A stretch of DNA of 62,692 nt, taken from assembly GCA_029448655.1 (NCBI GenBank), contig JACCLO010000071.1, positions 1 to 62,692 on the forward strand, read 5' to 3'. This document shows positions 22,982 through 32,767 of this stretch, one piece after another. The notes beneath the pieces are model-generated. The model had not been told where the DNA came from, did no database searches, and saw only the letters and a list, made by a program, of their open reading frames with translations. Numbering within the stretch: position 1 is the stretch's first letter; every line of letters begins with the position of its first letter. The stretch is from Wolfiporia cocos. Its lineage: Eukaryota; Basidiomycota; Agaricomycetes; Polyporales; Phaeolaceae. The translations under genes and the position numbers were made by a program.

Positions 22982-24075
22982 TGTCACAGATTTATCTGGG
23001 GCTTACAGCATTTTTCCTACGATTATAGCAATTTACCTGGGATTTATACGTCTAACTACAAGTTATCTACGGGTTAACTCCCATTGCCACCACGACAAGC
23101 TCTTAACTGGGCTTATCACCACATGACCAGCATACATAACGCTACGGCACCTTCCGGTCCAATAGCATAGTTACAGCTACGTCATAAAGGTCTCGCCCGT
23201 CAGAGCAAGACCAGCCACGTCATAGATCGTAGATCATAATGATAGGCCGAGCGCGGCACGCTCGCATAATAATGTCCACATGTACAAACAGTGCCTCGCG
23301 GCCTTGTACTATTGGGTCGGCCTTCCCGGCTTCCCACCGCCATAAGATCCTTGATCACAATGGCACCTCAGGCGCGCCACGCCTTCGCATAATAATGGCA
23401 ACACGGCCAAATAGCACTATATTAGCATCAAGGCAATATCGCTATAGGCTCGGCCTTCTCGGCCATCTCACGGACTCGGCGTTCTCCAAGTCCCGGGCTT
23501 CTGCCATCACGGCGCTGCCCAAACACCGGTCCTCGCCTCACGGCTAAGACCAATACATGCCCCGGTAACCATCCGGACCGGGCTGTAACACATGCCACGG
23601 TACTACCCGTCCAATGGCATAACGACCTCGGCGTCTCGCCTTGGTCATCCAACGAAGCACGGCCAATCGCCATTATGCCGCAAGGTATCCGGCAACCGGC
23701 TTCACCTATACCCGGGCTGCGCCCGCGTTAGTATCACAGATAAGACATAATCCCTCTATTACGATTGGGTCGGCCATTAGGGCCTTCCACGGCCATTCTA
23801 GATAGAGTAACTAAACATCAGATAAGATAAAGCTTCGCCACTTGGCAAAGCCACATAACCCGGTAAGGCAACCGCTAGCTAGTAGCACGTGCCCTCCCGA
23901 CACAATGTATATAAGTAGGAGCCAAGCGCTCTTTAACTTCAGTTCTATTCTTCTCGGCGTACGCCGTAGAAGAACCTCCTACCTCCTACTGCGTCTGATA
24001 ACCTCTTCCTCACCTAAGTCGCCTAGTTCATCGCAGGATACTGGCTTGGTGAGTCCCACAGAGCCATCTGTGTCA
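22982..24075 (+). repeat. 5' LTR of the LARD-like element
   Basis: TGTCACAGATTTATC to CATCTGTGTCA, 1,094 bp. It differs from the 3' LTR mainly by single-base insertions and deletions. Confidence 0.9.
23908..23951 (+). promoter_or_regulatory. TATA box and predicted transcript start of the LARD-like element
   Basis: TATATAAG at 23908-23915 is followed 33 bases later (from its first base) by AGTTCTATTCT at 23941-23951, the predicted first 11 bases of the RNA. Immediately after comes the perfect palindrome CGGCGTACGCCG flanked by TTCT and AGAA, so the RNA would start with a strong hairpin. The start is inferred from TATA spacing and from exact complementarity to the primer site at 24078. Confidence 0.75.
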
Positions 24076-24077
24076 TA

Positions 24078-24088
24078 AGAATAGAACT
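24078..24088 (+). promoter_or_regulatory. Self-complementary primer-binding site
   Basis: AGAATAGAACT begins two bases after the 5' LTR and is the exact reverse complement of AGTTCTATTCT at 23941-23951. In Tf1/sushi elements the first 11 bases of the RNA fold onto the primer site and prime reverse transcription without a tRNA. Length, spacing and position match that scheme. Confidence 0.8.
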
Positions 24089-27000
24089 ACCTACCCCCCT
24101 GCGCCTCCTTAACTGGTGGCGCCTGGGTTTTTCCTCCAACAGGTGTCTGAGATAGCGCAGGGGCCGCTACTCTCCTGCAAAGGGGATGTATGCTCCGTGG
24201 TTGCGGATTGGGATACATCGGCGGCGGGCTTAGCGGCCTGCTGCCACCCAGTGGGGCGCTGCTTGCCTAATCAGCAGCATGCGTCCTGCGAACCCGGACT
24301 CCAGGGTTAAGGAGAGGCGCCGGCTTCCTGACAAGGTTGCTGGTGCCAGCGGTTGAGACCCGCCTATTGGGAAAAGGGGACCGTCTGCCTGTGTGCGCGC
24401 AGCCCCCTGTCTTGGCAATCCCTGTTCAGGGACCCAACACTACCAGTAGGATCCCCATAGGGATATGCGCTTCGGCGTATTCCCTTAGTTGGGTGTGGGA
24501 ATCTTCCAAAGCCGCCCCCCAGGCGTAAGGGGCCCGCTTGGGATCTCCTTCGGGGAATCCAAGTGGTGAGGTGGTGCGGCTCGCAAGGCCAAACCAGCCG
24601 AGGTCACTCGCGGTAGCCAATAGCGTAAGTCCTACGGGCAGCTCGGTGTGCGAGCCTGGGTTAAACCGAGTTGGGGCCCCACCGGAAGCATGCGGCGTTG
24701 CCCACCATCCTTGATGTGTGGAGCGCTCGTGAATGCGCGATCTTAGATCGACGGATGGTTTTTTAGCCCTGATGTGACACCCAGGTGGCTATAGATGGCA
24801 AGCCTTACCACTAAAGCGCGGACCGGTCGCGGTGTAATACTGCGACCACTTTCCAGCTCATCTCCACGAGGAAATGGGCTGTGTATCCTATTCCCAACCA
24901 TGTGACCCAGCTTATCAAGCGCTGGCAGTCACCGACTCTCTTTCTAGAAGGAAGTCGCGCGCTTCGATGAAGACACCTGTCGGCTAAATTCCGCGCGGCG
25001 TCCTGACAAGGGCGCCCCTAACCATGCCCCCGTTCTTCTTGTGTTAGACATGACCACTCAGCGTTGATCGCTGATGATGAGCTCTCTTTCAGGTACCCTG
25101 GTATCCCAGTCAATAAGTAGATAAATATGTAGTTTTAGTGGCGGCTCCTAGTAGCTTACTTACTTTGTAAAGTAGCTTAGAAACCGTCCAATAGCATTTG
25201 TATTCGCCTCTGGAAATCCTGCGTCACCTGCTGGTTCCCAGGTTATCTAGCCTGGTTAAGGTCGCTTATGTACATATAAAGCAACCTTTTACGTCTTAGG
25301 TACAATAAGTCAATCGAAAAACGATACTAGTACCTTACTCGACGTAGGATCGCGTACGCTTGGCAAACATATGCTTATAACTATTATTACTATGGGAATG
25401 CCTAAGTACCAAGTCGATTAAGATTCTTAATCTATCGGCGCCCGTTTGACTTCGGTCTTCGCTCCTGAAAAGGGGATTCGGGTTATTGAGCATCTGTCAT
25501 TTGGTCACATGTCACAAAGAACCTTAGAACGGGGGCACCCCTTTTGGTAATGGAATTCCTGACAAGGAAATTACCATCCGATTGGGAAGAGACGTCTGAC
25601 AAGCGTCTATAAATAATTGGGTACAGCGCTGTTTCCACCAGCCACCCATGTACAAACAGATCGCAACAAGATTACTTCATTGAATCTTGCAATCTGGGTT
25701 AGAGGAAAGGAAAACAAGGGACACACGCTATTAATACGCGTTCCCTTGAAGTGTAGCGGAGGCCGCAAGGCTTCTAGAATCACACTTCATTCGGCATTCT
25801 CGCACAATCGCCGAATCTACACCGGTTTCCAACCGGTCCCCCCCTGTATTGAAGTCGACAATTTCGCACGCCAATCGCAAAATTCGTCACGAGGCTAGCT
25901 ACCTCACTTTTGATTTCACTTCGATTCAACTTTTCTCTGTGGGGAGAATAACCGAATTCGAAAAATACACCTTAGCAACTCAATGCGATCGTCCGCAAAA
26001 GGTCTCGAAGAAGCACTCGAAAACTTCCAGAGATAACAAGGGAGTCCCCCTTATTAATTCAATCAAGCCGATTTGGCAATCGGTTATCATTTAATTGCTT
26101 GGTTTACGGAAACCTACGCCGTCGAGACGCGTAATAAATAAATCCGGATCTGTATCCTTACGTCAAGAAAGGATTACATCTCGTCACTACATCGAATATG
26201 GGCCTGGAAAACCCTTCGATTCCGACAAACTAGGGCTTGGAAACCTTAGTATAAAAATCTGGTCGCATATGCGAGCGACTACACTGGATACAGCCGTATA
26301 TGGATATACGTCAAGAATACCTTCGGCCCACATCCACCCACCCTTATCTGGGTATAGAGGCGGTTTAACCTCTTTAAAAACCAAAACCATCTGGATAGGT
26401 TTGATCGGGAGATCAAACGTGAAAGAGGGGGTGGAAACCCTAATTTCGCACCTAGGACCTTAACAAGTCCACTATCCCACGCTTACAAATGAACCTTACG
26501 GTCATTAAAGCAACAAACGACATGCACTAAGAGGCCCGATTACCCTCATTCATGCTCGTACTGTCCTATTCGTATATGGACGACAACCCTGTAATAGGAA
26601 TATAGTAGCTATCTATCCAATAGCGAAATATACCCTTCCCCAACGATCATCCCAGTTCCCACGCTTACAATGTCATACTCAATCGAAGAACGACTTTAAC
26701 GACATACAAGCACATTGGAAACTACCGTCATCGCCACCATGGGACTTCAGCCCTTACGGGATACACCTATACGAGACAACTCCTGACAAGGATGTATGTT
26801 CTCACGGTTACCCAATAAGGCCTCACTACGGCAACGACACTACAGTATCAGGGAATACAATCATAAGCATTGACCATAATGCACAATGATTAGTACTTAT
26901 ACTATGGGGTTTTACACGAGAAGCCTACTCGTTAATAAATAAGTGCATACAACAACGAAGGCACAGCTTCATTCCGGAACTTACGACTCCGAAGAGATCG

Positions 27001-27917
27001 CTACGTAGAAGCAATCTAACTAGGGGACACAACCCCTGTAACAAATGGGCATTGACAAATGTCACACGCTTAGTACTTGCGATACTAGGGAGGCGACGCC
27101 TCATAAACGTTCATAAGGCGACGCCCTTTAATAACCGTTCAAACCGCATAAGTCGTACAAAGTAGGATTACCCCTGTACAAGCACAAAGCCTAAGACACC
27201 CGCCACGCGAACGAAGGAACTTGCAATCCCATTCACCGCTAGGCAATAGACGTCGAAAAAGCACCGCTATGTCACACTCAATGGGTACTACGCATAAGCA
27301 ACATATCCGCCCAAGGGCTCGAAGAGACACTAGAAAATCTCCAGAGCTAACAGTGAAGCCCTCACTCTAAGGAATATCGCACAATGCTATCCGAAATACG
27401 TACAACGACACAATGCACCCTCTAATACGCTTGGCAAGCTATTGGAGATACAGATTACAAGTAGATTCAAAGGCACTATATGATGACCATTTCCATATCG
27501 CCTTCTACTACGAGTAACGTCATAAGCAAAGCAATAATCCGACCAAGGTCGCGAAGGCACTAGACACCTCTCACGATAACAGGAGAGTCCTCCTCTTAGG
27601 ATCCGCATGCACAATGACAGCACACTCTAGTAACACGACTACATATCCTAACAACTGCATTTGACCTTCGGTCATCACGCGTTGATAATCGCTAGTAACG
27701 GCATTAGCACTTCGCTATCACGCGTTACAAATCACTATAAGGAATAAAATCGCCTTCCACGCTCAGGTTCCACCACAAGTCCTGAAACTCCATTTATCCC
27801 TGTTCAATTGACAAATTGAAGCAGCACCATAACGGCATTTGACACTTCGTCATCACGCGTTCTACCGCTCTTGGGACGTACACAATGAGGAATAGTTTCA
27901 TCAGGGACGATGAACCT

Positions 27918-27930
27918 AAAGCGGGGGTAA
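27918..27930 (+). promoter_or_regulatory. Polypurine tract of the LARD-like element
   Basis: AAAGCGGGGGTAA directly precedes TGTCACAG of the 3' LTR, the normal place for plus-strand priming. Confidence 0.8.
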
Positions 27931-29027
27931 TGTCACAGATTTATCTGGGGCTTACAGCATTTTTCCTACGATTACTAGCAATTTACCTGGGCTTTATTAC
28001 GTCTAACTACAAGTTATCTACGGGTTTAACTCCCATTGCCACCACGACAAGCTCTAACTGGGTATCACCACATGACCAGCTACATAACGCTACGGCACCT
28101 TCCGTCCAATAGCATTAGTCCAGCTACGTCATACAGGTCTCCCCGTAAGAGCAAGACCAGCCACGTCATATGATCCTAGATCATAATGATAGGCCGAGCG
28201 CGGCACGCTCGCATAATAATGTACACAATGTACAAACAGTGCCTCGCGGCCTTGTACTATTGGGTCGGCCTTCTCCGGCTTCCCACGCCATAAGATCCTG
28301 ATCACAATGGCACCTCAGGGCGCGCCACGCTCTTCGCATAATAATGGCAACACTGCCCATTAGCACTATATTATAGCATCAAGGCAATATCGCTATAGGT
28401 CAGGCCTTCCTCGGCCTCTCACGGACTCGGCGTTCTCCAAGTCCCGGGCTTCTGCCATCACGGCGCTGCCCAAACACCGGTCCTCGCCTCACGGCTAAGA
28501 CCAATACATGCCCCCGGTAACCATCCGGACGGGCTGTAACACATGCACGGTACTACCCGTCCAATGGCATAACGACCTCGGCGTCTCGCCCCTTGGTCAT
28601 CCAACGAAGCACGGCCAATCGCCAATTATGCGCAAGGTATCGGCAACCGGCTTCACCTATACCCGGGCTGCCGCCCCGGTTAGCTTATCACAATAAAGAC
28701 ATAATCCCTCCTATACGATTGGGTCGGCCATTAGGGCCTTCCACGGCCTATTCTAGATAGAGTAACTAACATCAGATAGATAAAGCTTCGACACTGGCAA
28801 GGCCACATAACCCCGTAGGCAACCGCTAGCTAGTAGCCCGTGCCCTCCCGACACAATGTATATAAGAGGAGCCAAGCGCTCTTTAACTTCAGTTCTGATT
28901 CTTCTCGCGTACGCCGTAGAAGAACCTCCTACCTCCTCTGCGCTTCGGATAACCTCTTACCTCACCCTAGTCGCCTAGTTCATCGCAGGATACTGGCTTG
29001 GTGAGTCCCACAGAGCCATCTGTGTCA
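27931..29027 (+). repeat. 3' LTR of the LARD-like element
   Basis: TGTCACAGATTTATC to CATCTGTGTCA, 1,097 bp. The start motif reads AGTTCTGATTCT here, one base longer than in the 5' LTR, which is typical of the indel noise between the two copies. Confidence 0.9.
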
Positions 29028-29032
29028 CGGGT

Positions 29033-30075
29033 GACCTTCGAGATAATGTTGCCATTCTTCTAATGCTCGAATTATGGCTAGCATCTCTTTGTCATAAATT
29101 TTGTAGTTCCGTTCCGGGGCAGTCATGCCTGTGGAATAGAAGGCGCAAGGATTCCATTTCCAACTATCTGGTGACCATTGCGTTAGGACTGCTCCAGTCG
29201 CAAAGTCTGATGTGTTGGCTTCTATACGGAATTTCTGAATTTTGTCCGGAATATGTAAGATGGGGGCAGTTGTAAAGGCCGCCTTGAGCTTTTGGAAAGC
29301 TTCTTCCTGTGCTTCATCCCAATGCCATTTCTCCGACTTCTTCATGAGTGTTGTCAGGGGTTTCACAATTTTCAAGAAGTCCTGAATAAACCGCCGATAG
29401 AAGTTCGCAAAGCCTAAAAAGGCTTGAACTTCCTTCACCTTGGTTGGGGTCAGCCAATCTAATACTCCTGATAGTTTCGAGGGGTCCATTTCGACTCTGC
29501 CCTTAGAAATTATCATACCCAAATAGTCGATGCTACTTTTTTCAAAGAAGCATTTCTCGGGTTTGGCATATAGATCATTGTCCCGCAGCCTTTTCAGGAC
29601 TGCCTTGGTGATTTTGCGGTGTTCCGCTAAGTCGTTGCCAAAGATCAGTATGTCGTCCAGATAGACTATGACTTTTCCGGTGGCAATGAAATCCTTTAGG
29701 ACGTCGTTCATCATTGCTTGGAAAGTCCCTGGCACGTTCTTGAAACCGAAATACATAACCATGGCTTCGTACAACCCCTGTTTAGTAATCGAATGCTGTT
29801 TCCATTCATCACCTTCCTTGATACGGACGTTGTTGTAACCCAATCTCTAGGTCGATCTTAGTAAAGATCGATGCACCTGAGAGTTGGTTGATAAGGTCCG
29901 ATATCTGGGGTATAGGGTACTGACTGTTATCCACAGTTATTTCGTTCAGCTTCCTGTAATTGATTACCATGCCACAAGGTTCCATCTTTCTTGGCAACGA
30001 AAAATACTGGGCTGGCCATAGGGGAGCTTGAATCTCAGATGTAGCCTTTTCGCTTTTCTTCAGCGATCCAGTCAC
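29033..30075 (-). CDS. Reverse transcriptase and start of RNase H, minus-strand chromovirus
   Basis: Readable in two frames joined near 29835: [33 protein letters not shown], the catalytic box [12 protein letters not shown] near 29650, [13 protein letters not shown], then the RNase H start [16 protein letters not shown] and [23 protein letters not shown]. It copies the element RNA into cDNA. The frame is broken near 29835 and 30060 by small indels. It ends at the LARD-like element and resumes at 22981. Confidence 0.85.
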
Positions 30076-30973
30076 GGAGGGAATTTTCTTCCTTTGGCAA
30101 GAGGGAATATGGTTTGGCCAGTGTTGGCAATGGAGTGCCTTCGATTAAATTGATGGCATGATCATATGGCTTACGTGTTGGCATCCTTTCGGATGCTTTT
30201 TGCGAAAATACCATTGGGCCGAATTCCCAATATTCCTTAGGCACAAGCTGCTTCCATTTTTCGGTTGCAGCTTCTGGTCTGTTCTGGTGGATTTCTCCTA
30301 CCATTCCCATGAGGAGTCCCAATTCCTCATTGGACAGGGTACCGATCCACTTGATAAATGGATCATCAGGGTTTCCATCTCCAATCGTGTCTAGCGCAGA
30401 ATCCCAAATGTTGCTGATGTTATTATTGTCCTCTTCGTCATCGGGTGCAACTTCTTCCGAATCAGGGGACGATTCTGAGGCTTCTGGGCATGCAGACCCA
30501 CATCGATATACCAGACTGCCAGAGTTCCAGTCCATAGTGGGGTTATGTTTAATTAACCAGTCATATCCTAGGATAAGGTCGTGGTTGTGGATTTTCATGA
30601 TGGTAAGGAATACCTTTTCCTTGTGCTCGCCATGTTGCATGAATCCTTTAACTGACTTATTGATGAGACCATTTTTGTTGTATGATCCATCTGCATTATG
30701 AATCCAAAAAGGGTCTTTCTTATCGTGGGTGACTAGACGATGTTTGTCAACAAAGTCTGAGTTGATGACTGATAACGTTGCTCCACTATCGATTAAAGCC
30801 AAGCCTTGCACTTTCTGACCATAGACCCACAAGTCAACCCAGATCTGGAAAGATCGGGACTTATCACATGCATGATTCTTGTAATAGTGATATAAATTTT
30901 CACAATTTTTTACAAGCAGGTCAGCAGTACAGGCAACTATACTAGTACACAGCACACATAGGCAAGGATTCAC
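30035..30973 (-). CDS. Aspartic protease region of the minus-strand chromovirus
   Basis: The 312-codon frame contains the active-site triad in [14 protein letters not shown] near 30780-30810 and [12 protein letters not shown] near 30550, the usual second flap landmark of gypsy proteases. An acidic spacer and the segment leading into the reverse transcriptase ([12 protein letters not shown]) follow. The protease would cut the polyprotein. It overlaps the gag remnant on its right. Confidence 0.8.
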   Translation of the reverse strand: MNPCLCVLCTSIVACTADLLVKNCENLYHYYKNHACDKSRSFQIWVDLWVYGQKVQGLALIDSGATLSVINSDFVDKHRLVTHDKKDPFWIHNADGSYNKNGLINKSVKGFMQHGEHKEKVFLTIMKIHNHDLILGYDWLIKHNPTMDWNSGSLVYRCGSACPEASESSPDSEEVAPDDEEDNNNISNIWDSALDTIGDGNPDDPFIKWIGTLSNEELGLLMGMVGEIHQNRPEAATEKWKQLVPKEYWEFGPMVFSQKASERMPTRKPYDHAINLIEGTPLPTLAKPYSLLPKEENSLRDWIAEEKRKGYI

Positions 30974-31361
30974 ATGTGCTGAAGGCGAAAATTCGACTCG
31001 CTAGCTGGATGGTCAGGAGTTTTCTGGGCAACTGAATGCCATGGGATAATGGTAGTGCCCCAATTCGGTGGCTGACCAATTGGGGCTGTTGATGGAGCCG
31101 GTGTACTGGCCAGTGGTTCCTCTACCTCCGTGATGCGCACGGATGAATGGGCGGTGGAGTTGCCCATGGAGTTGTCACTGTCATCTGGGATCCACATCTC
31201 TGTTGTGGTGACCTGGACCATGTGACCTTTGCCATGAGGTGTGGGGGGGTTGCCGCTAGTAGATTTCTGAGCCCCCTTATTGTCCACCTTGGATGCTGGC
31301 ACCCTCCAATTGCATCACCCCTCCATGTTTGTGCAGTCCTTCCGGCCGCAGCTCTTGCATG
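30970..31361 (-). pseudogene. C-terminal gag remnant of the minus-strand chromovirus
   Basis: An open frame starting near 31302 is low-complexity and polar with a Pro/Ser-rich end, and leads towards the protease. No CCHC knuckle is complete. The sequence is cut at 31361 by the miniature LTR element. Confidence 0.5.
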
Positions 31362-31527
31362 TGTCACAGATAATGCGAAAGCATAATATCATAGACGTTA
31401 CGGAGCAATAACTAGGGTACATTACCCGTACGTGGCGCCGGCATACATGGCCTACACCATAGAGTGTCTAATAGGCGCCGAGCGTGGGAATATGAACTGC
31501 AGATATAGCGGACCCTCGATAGCAGCA

Positions 31528-31539
31528 TGAGCTGTTATC
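31528..31539 (+). promoter_or_regulatory. Predicted transcript start of the miniature element
   Basis: TGAGCTGTTATC lies about 25 bases after the AT-rich box ATATAG (31503-31508) and is the exact 12-base complement of the primer site at 31617. It also forms the right arm of a hairpin with GATAGCAGC just upstream. Confidence 0.6.
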
Positions 31540-31616
31540 GTAGCCCCTTTTGGGGGGTGGCTATTATGCCACTCAGAAGCACGGTGCAGTGGTCCGCAGC
31601 GCGTTCTTGTGATATA

Positions 31617-31628
31617 GATAACAGCTCA
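31617..31628 (+). promoter_or_regulatory. Self-complementary primer-binding site of the miniature element
   Basis: GATAACAGCTCA starts two bases after the 5' LTR and pairs with TGAGCTGTTATC at 31528-31539 over 12 bases. The two-base TA spacer is identical to that in the LARD-like element, although the sequences are unrelated. Confidence 0.7.
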
Positions 31629-32012
31629 CCCCGGTCGCCGGTTTCGAACCTGGGGTGTGGCAAATATTTCCACTGCTGGGGCGCTTCCGAACACTGGCGG
31701 GCTGAGGGAAAAGTACCCACCACGTGACCCCCTGTATCATGGGCCCCTCTATAACCGTAAGGTATCAGGGGATAAGATTGGTCAAGCTTGCGTGTAAAAA
31801 CTACTATTAATAGCACTTAACCCGCACCCAAATCCAGGGTGTAAGTCGGGCCTTCAAGAGGTTGGCACACACGTCATAAGCCAAATGGTATAAGGGATTG
31901 GGGGTACCCTTCACCAGGCACAATGACAAAGCATAGTAGAAGTGATACTTAGTACCGGGGGGCGGCTTGATGCAGCCTAAGTTATCTCCTTAACCAGAGA
32001 CGGTTAATCCTT

Positions 32013-32024
32013 GAAGTGGGGTAA
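32013..32024 (+). promoter_or_regulatory. Polypurine tract of the miniature element
   Basis: GAAGTGGGGTAA directly precedes the second LTR. Confidence 0.75.
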
Positions 32025-32283
32025 TGTCACAGATAATGCGAAAGCATAATATCATAGACGTTACGGAGCAATAACTAGGGTACATTACCCGTACGTGGCG
32101 CCGGCATACATGGCCTACACCATAGAGTGTCTAATAGGGCCCGAGCGTGGGAATATGAACTGCAGATATAGCTGGACCCTCGATAGCAGCATGAGCTGTT
32201 TATCGTAGCCCTTTTGGGGGAGTGGCTATTATGCCACTCATAAGCACGTTGCATTGGGTCGCAGCGCGTCTTGTGATAAGTTA

Positions 32284-32660
32284 TCCGTGTCATACTCGAC
32301 CACTGAGACTTATGACATGCATGGTGACCTGCATCTTATAGGCAGGAACATAGCCTGCTCCTCCTCATCAGGAGTTATAGGGTTATATTAGGGGGTATTC
32401 CCATTGCATGATACACACGGTATTCCATGTCATCCCTAGTGACACTAGCCTGGTATTGGGATATATTACTAAGGGGTGTGACTTCGGAGACCTAGTCCGC
32501 TGAGTACTAGTTTGGACATGCATGTTATGTATGTGTTGTTTGTGTACATGGACGTGTCTATTGGGCGGCGTTACAAGTGTAAGTGTAAATAAGCTCGTAG
32601 AAATGCCAGAAAATAGGTAAAAATATAGAAAAATTCGTAGAATGTCCCAGGATCTTGACA
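32284..32660 (-). mobile_element. Truncated LTR related to the one at 49021
   Basis: Read on the minus strand it starts TGTCAAGATCCTGGGACAT and contains TTTTTACCTATTTTCTGG and CAAACAACACATACATAACA. These match the first 200 bases of the LTR at 49021-49719. The other end is lost at the miniature element. Confidence 0.6.
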
Positions 32661-32767
32661 TAGATCAGGAATTTGATAAACCTTATGTTTAGATATTGCC
32701 TTTGTGGGTAGCTTTGTTTTGTTGGGAGTATTAGAACAGTTTCTTGGGCTTCTGAGATGTTGTGATA

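Larger units (their letters stand above)
24076..27930 (+). ncRNA. Structured non-coding interior of the LARD-like element
   Basis: No frame longer than about 120 codons is open, and none has a motif. Hairpins are dense. TTCG-capped stems lie at about 24467-24482 and 24537-24562, GGTCGCGGT..ACTGCGACC at 24827-24849, and GTTTGATC-GGGA-GATCAAAC (a GNRA-type loop) near 26399-26418. Stems with the loop TGACAA occur at 24316-24347, 24997-25016, 25546-25575, 25590-25608, 27048-27063 and 27803-27820; a weak seventh is near 26781. Two further hairpin types recur with compensatory changes (26038, 27352, 27581; and 27662, 27705, 27840). The RNA could carry packaging or dimerisation signals for a helper element. 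Function is inferred; the hairpins are seen directly. Confidence 0.6.
22982..29027 (+). mobile_element. LARD-like non-coding LTR retrotransposon, 6,046 bp, duplication CGGGT
   Basis: Two LTRs of about 1.1 kb flank a 3,855-bp interior with no credible protein. CGGGT is present at 22977-22981 and 29028-29032. Excision restores RNase H of the host chromovirus (EGHP before, [20 protein letters not shown] after). It has TATA box, self-complementary primer site, polypurine tract and intact ends, so it was mobilised by proteins supplied in trans, most likely from a related chromovirus with the same LTR start and end. It fits the definition of a large retrotransposon derivative. Its orientation is opposite to that of its host element. 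Confidence 0.9.
18169..31361 (-). mobile_element. Minus-strand chromovirus (Tf1/sushi-like gypsy), 5' truncated, with nested insertions
   Basis: Read right to left: gag remnant, protease, reverse transcriptase, RNase H, integrase, chromodomain, dUTPase, polypurine tract, 3' LTR. About 5.4 kb belongs to the element itself; the rest is a solo LTR in its 3' LTR (18356-19228), a solo LTR (22003-22893) and the LARD-like element (22982-29027) inside RNase H. The 5' LTR and the N-terminal half of gag are absent where the miniature LTR element begins at 31362. The flank CACGG precedes 18169, but its partner was not found. Several single-base frame breaks are present. Confidence 0.85.
31362..32278 (+). 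mobile_element. Miniature LTR retrotransposon (TRIM-like), 917 bp
   Basis: Two LTRs of about 253 bp (31362-31614 and 32025-32278) run from TGTCACAGATAATGCG to CTTGTGATA and flank about 410 bp without coding capacity. A self-complementary primer site and a polypurine tract are present. The flanks GCATG and AGTTA do not match, so it may have formed or moved by recombination, with loss of neighbouring chromovirus sequence. Solo LTRs of the family lie at 8453, 16884 and probably 46954. Confidence 0.8.

Noticed and set aside
24716..25300. The structured start of the LARD-like interior as ribosomal RNA or a group II intron
   Set aside because: Stable hairpins and phrases such as AGTGGCGGCTC suggested rRNA-like RNA, but I could not match a conserved rRNA core, and no intron domain V or group I core is visible. 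The exact LTRs, primer site and polypurine tract place it inside a retrotransposon.
25617..26463. Three consecutive open frames as a protein of the LARD-like element
   Set aside because: The frames are short, unrelated to any gag or pol motif, overlap in different frames, and coincide with dense hairpins. Composition does not look protein-like.
31610..31660. A tRNA gene or tRNA-derived region after the miniature LTR
   Set aside because: The minus strand has a good B-box-like GGTTCGAAACC inside a CACCCC/GGGGTG hairpin, but no A box, anticodon arm or acceptor stem could be fitted, and the exact LTR complement just upstream explains the primer site better.
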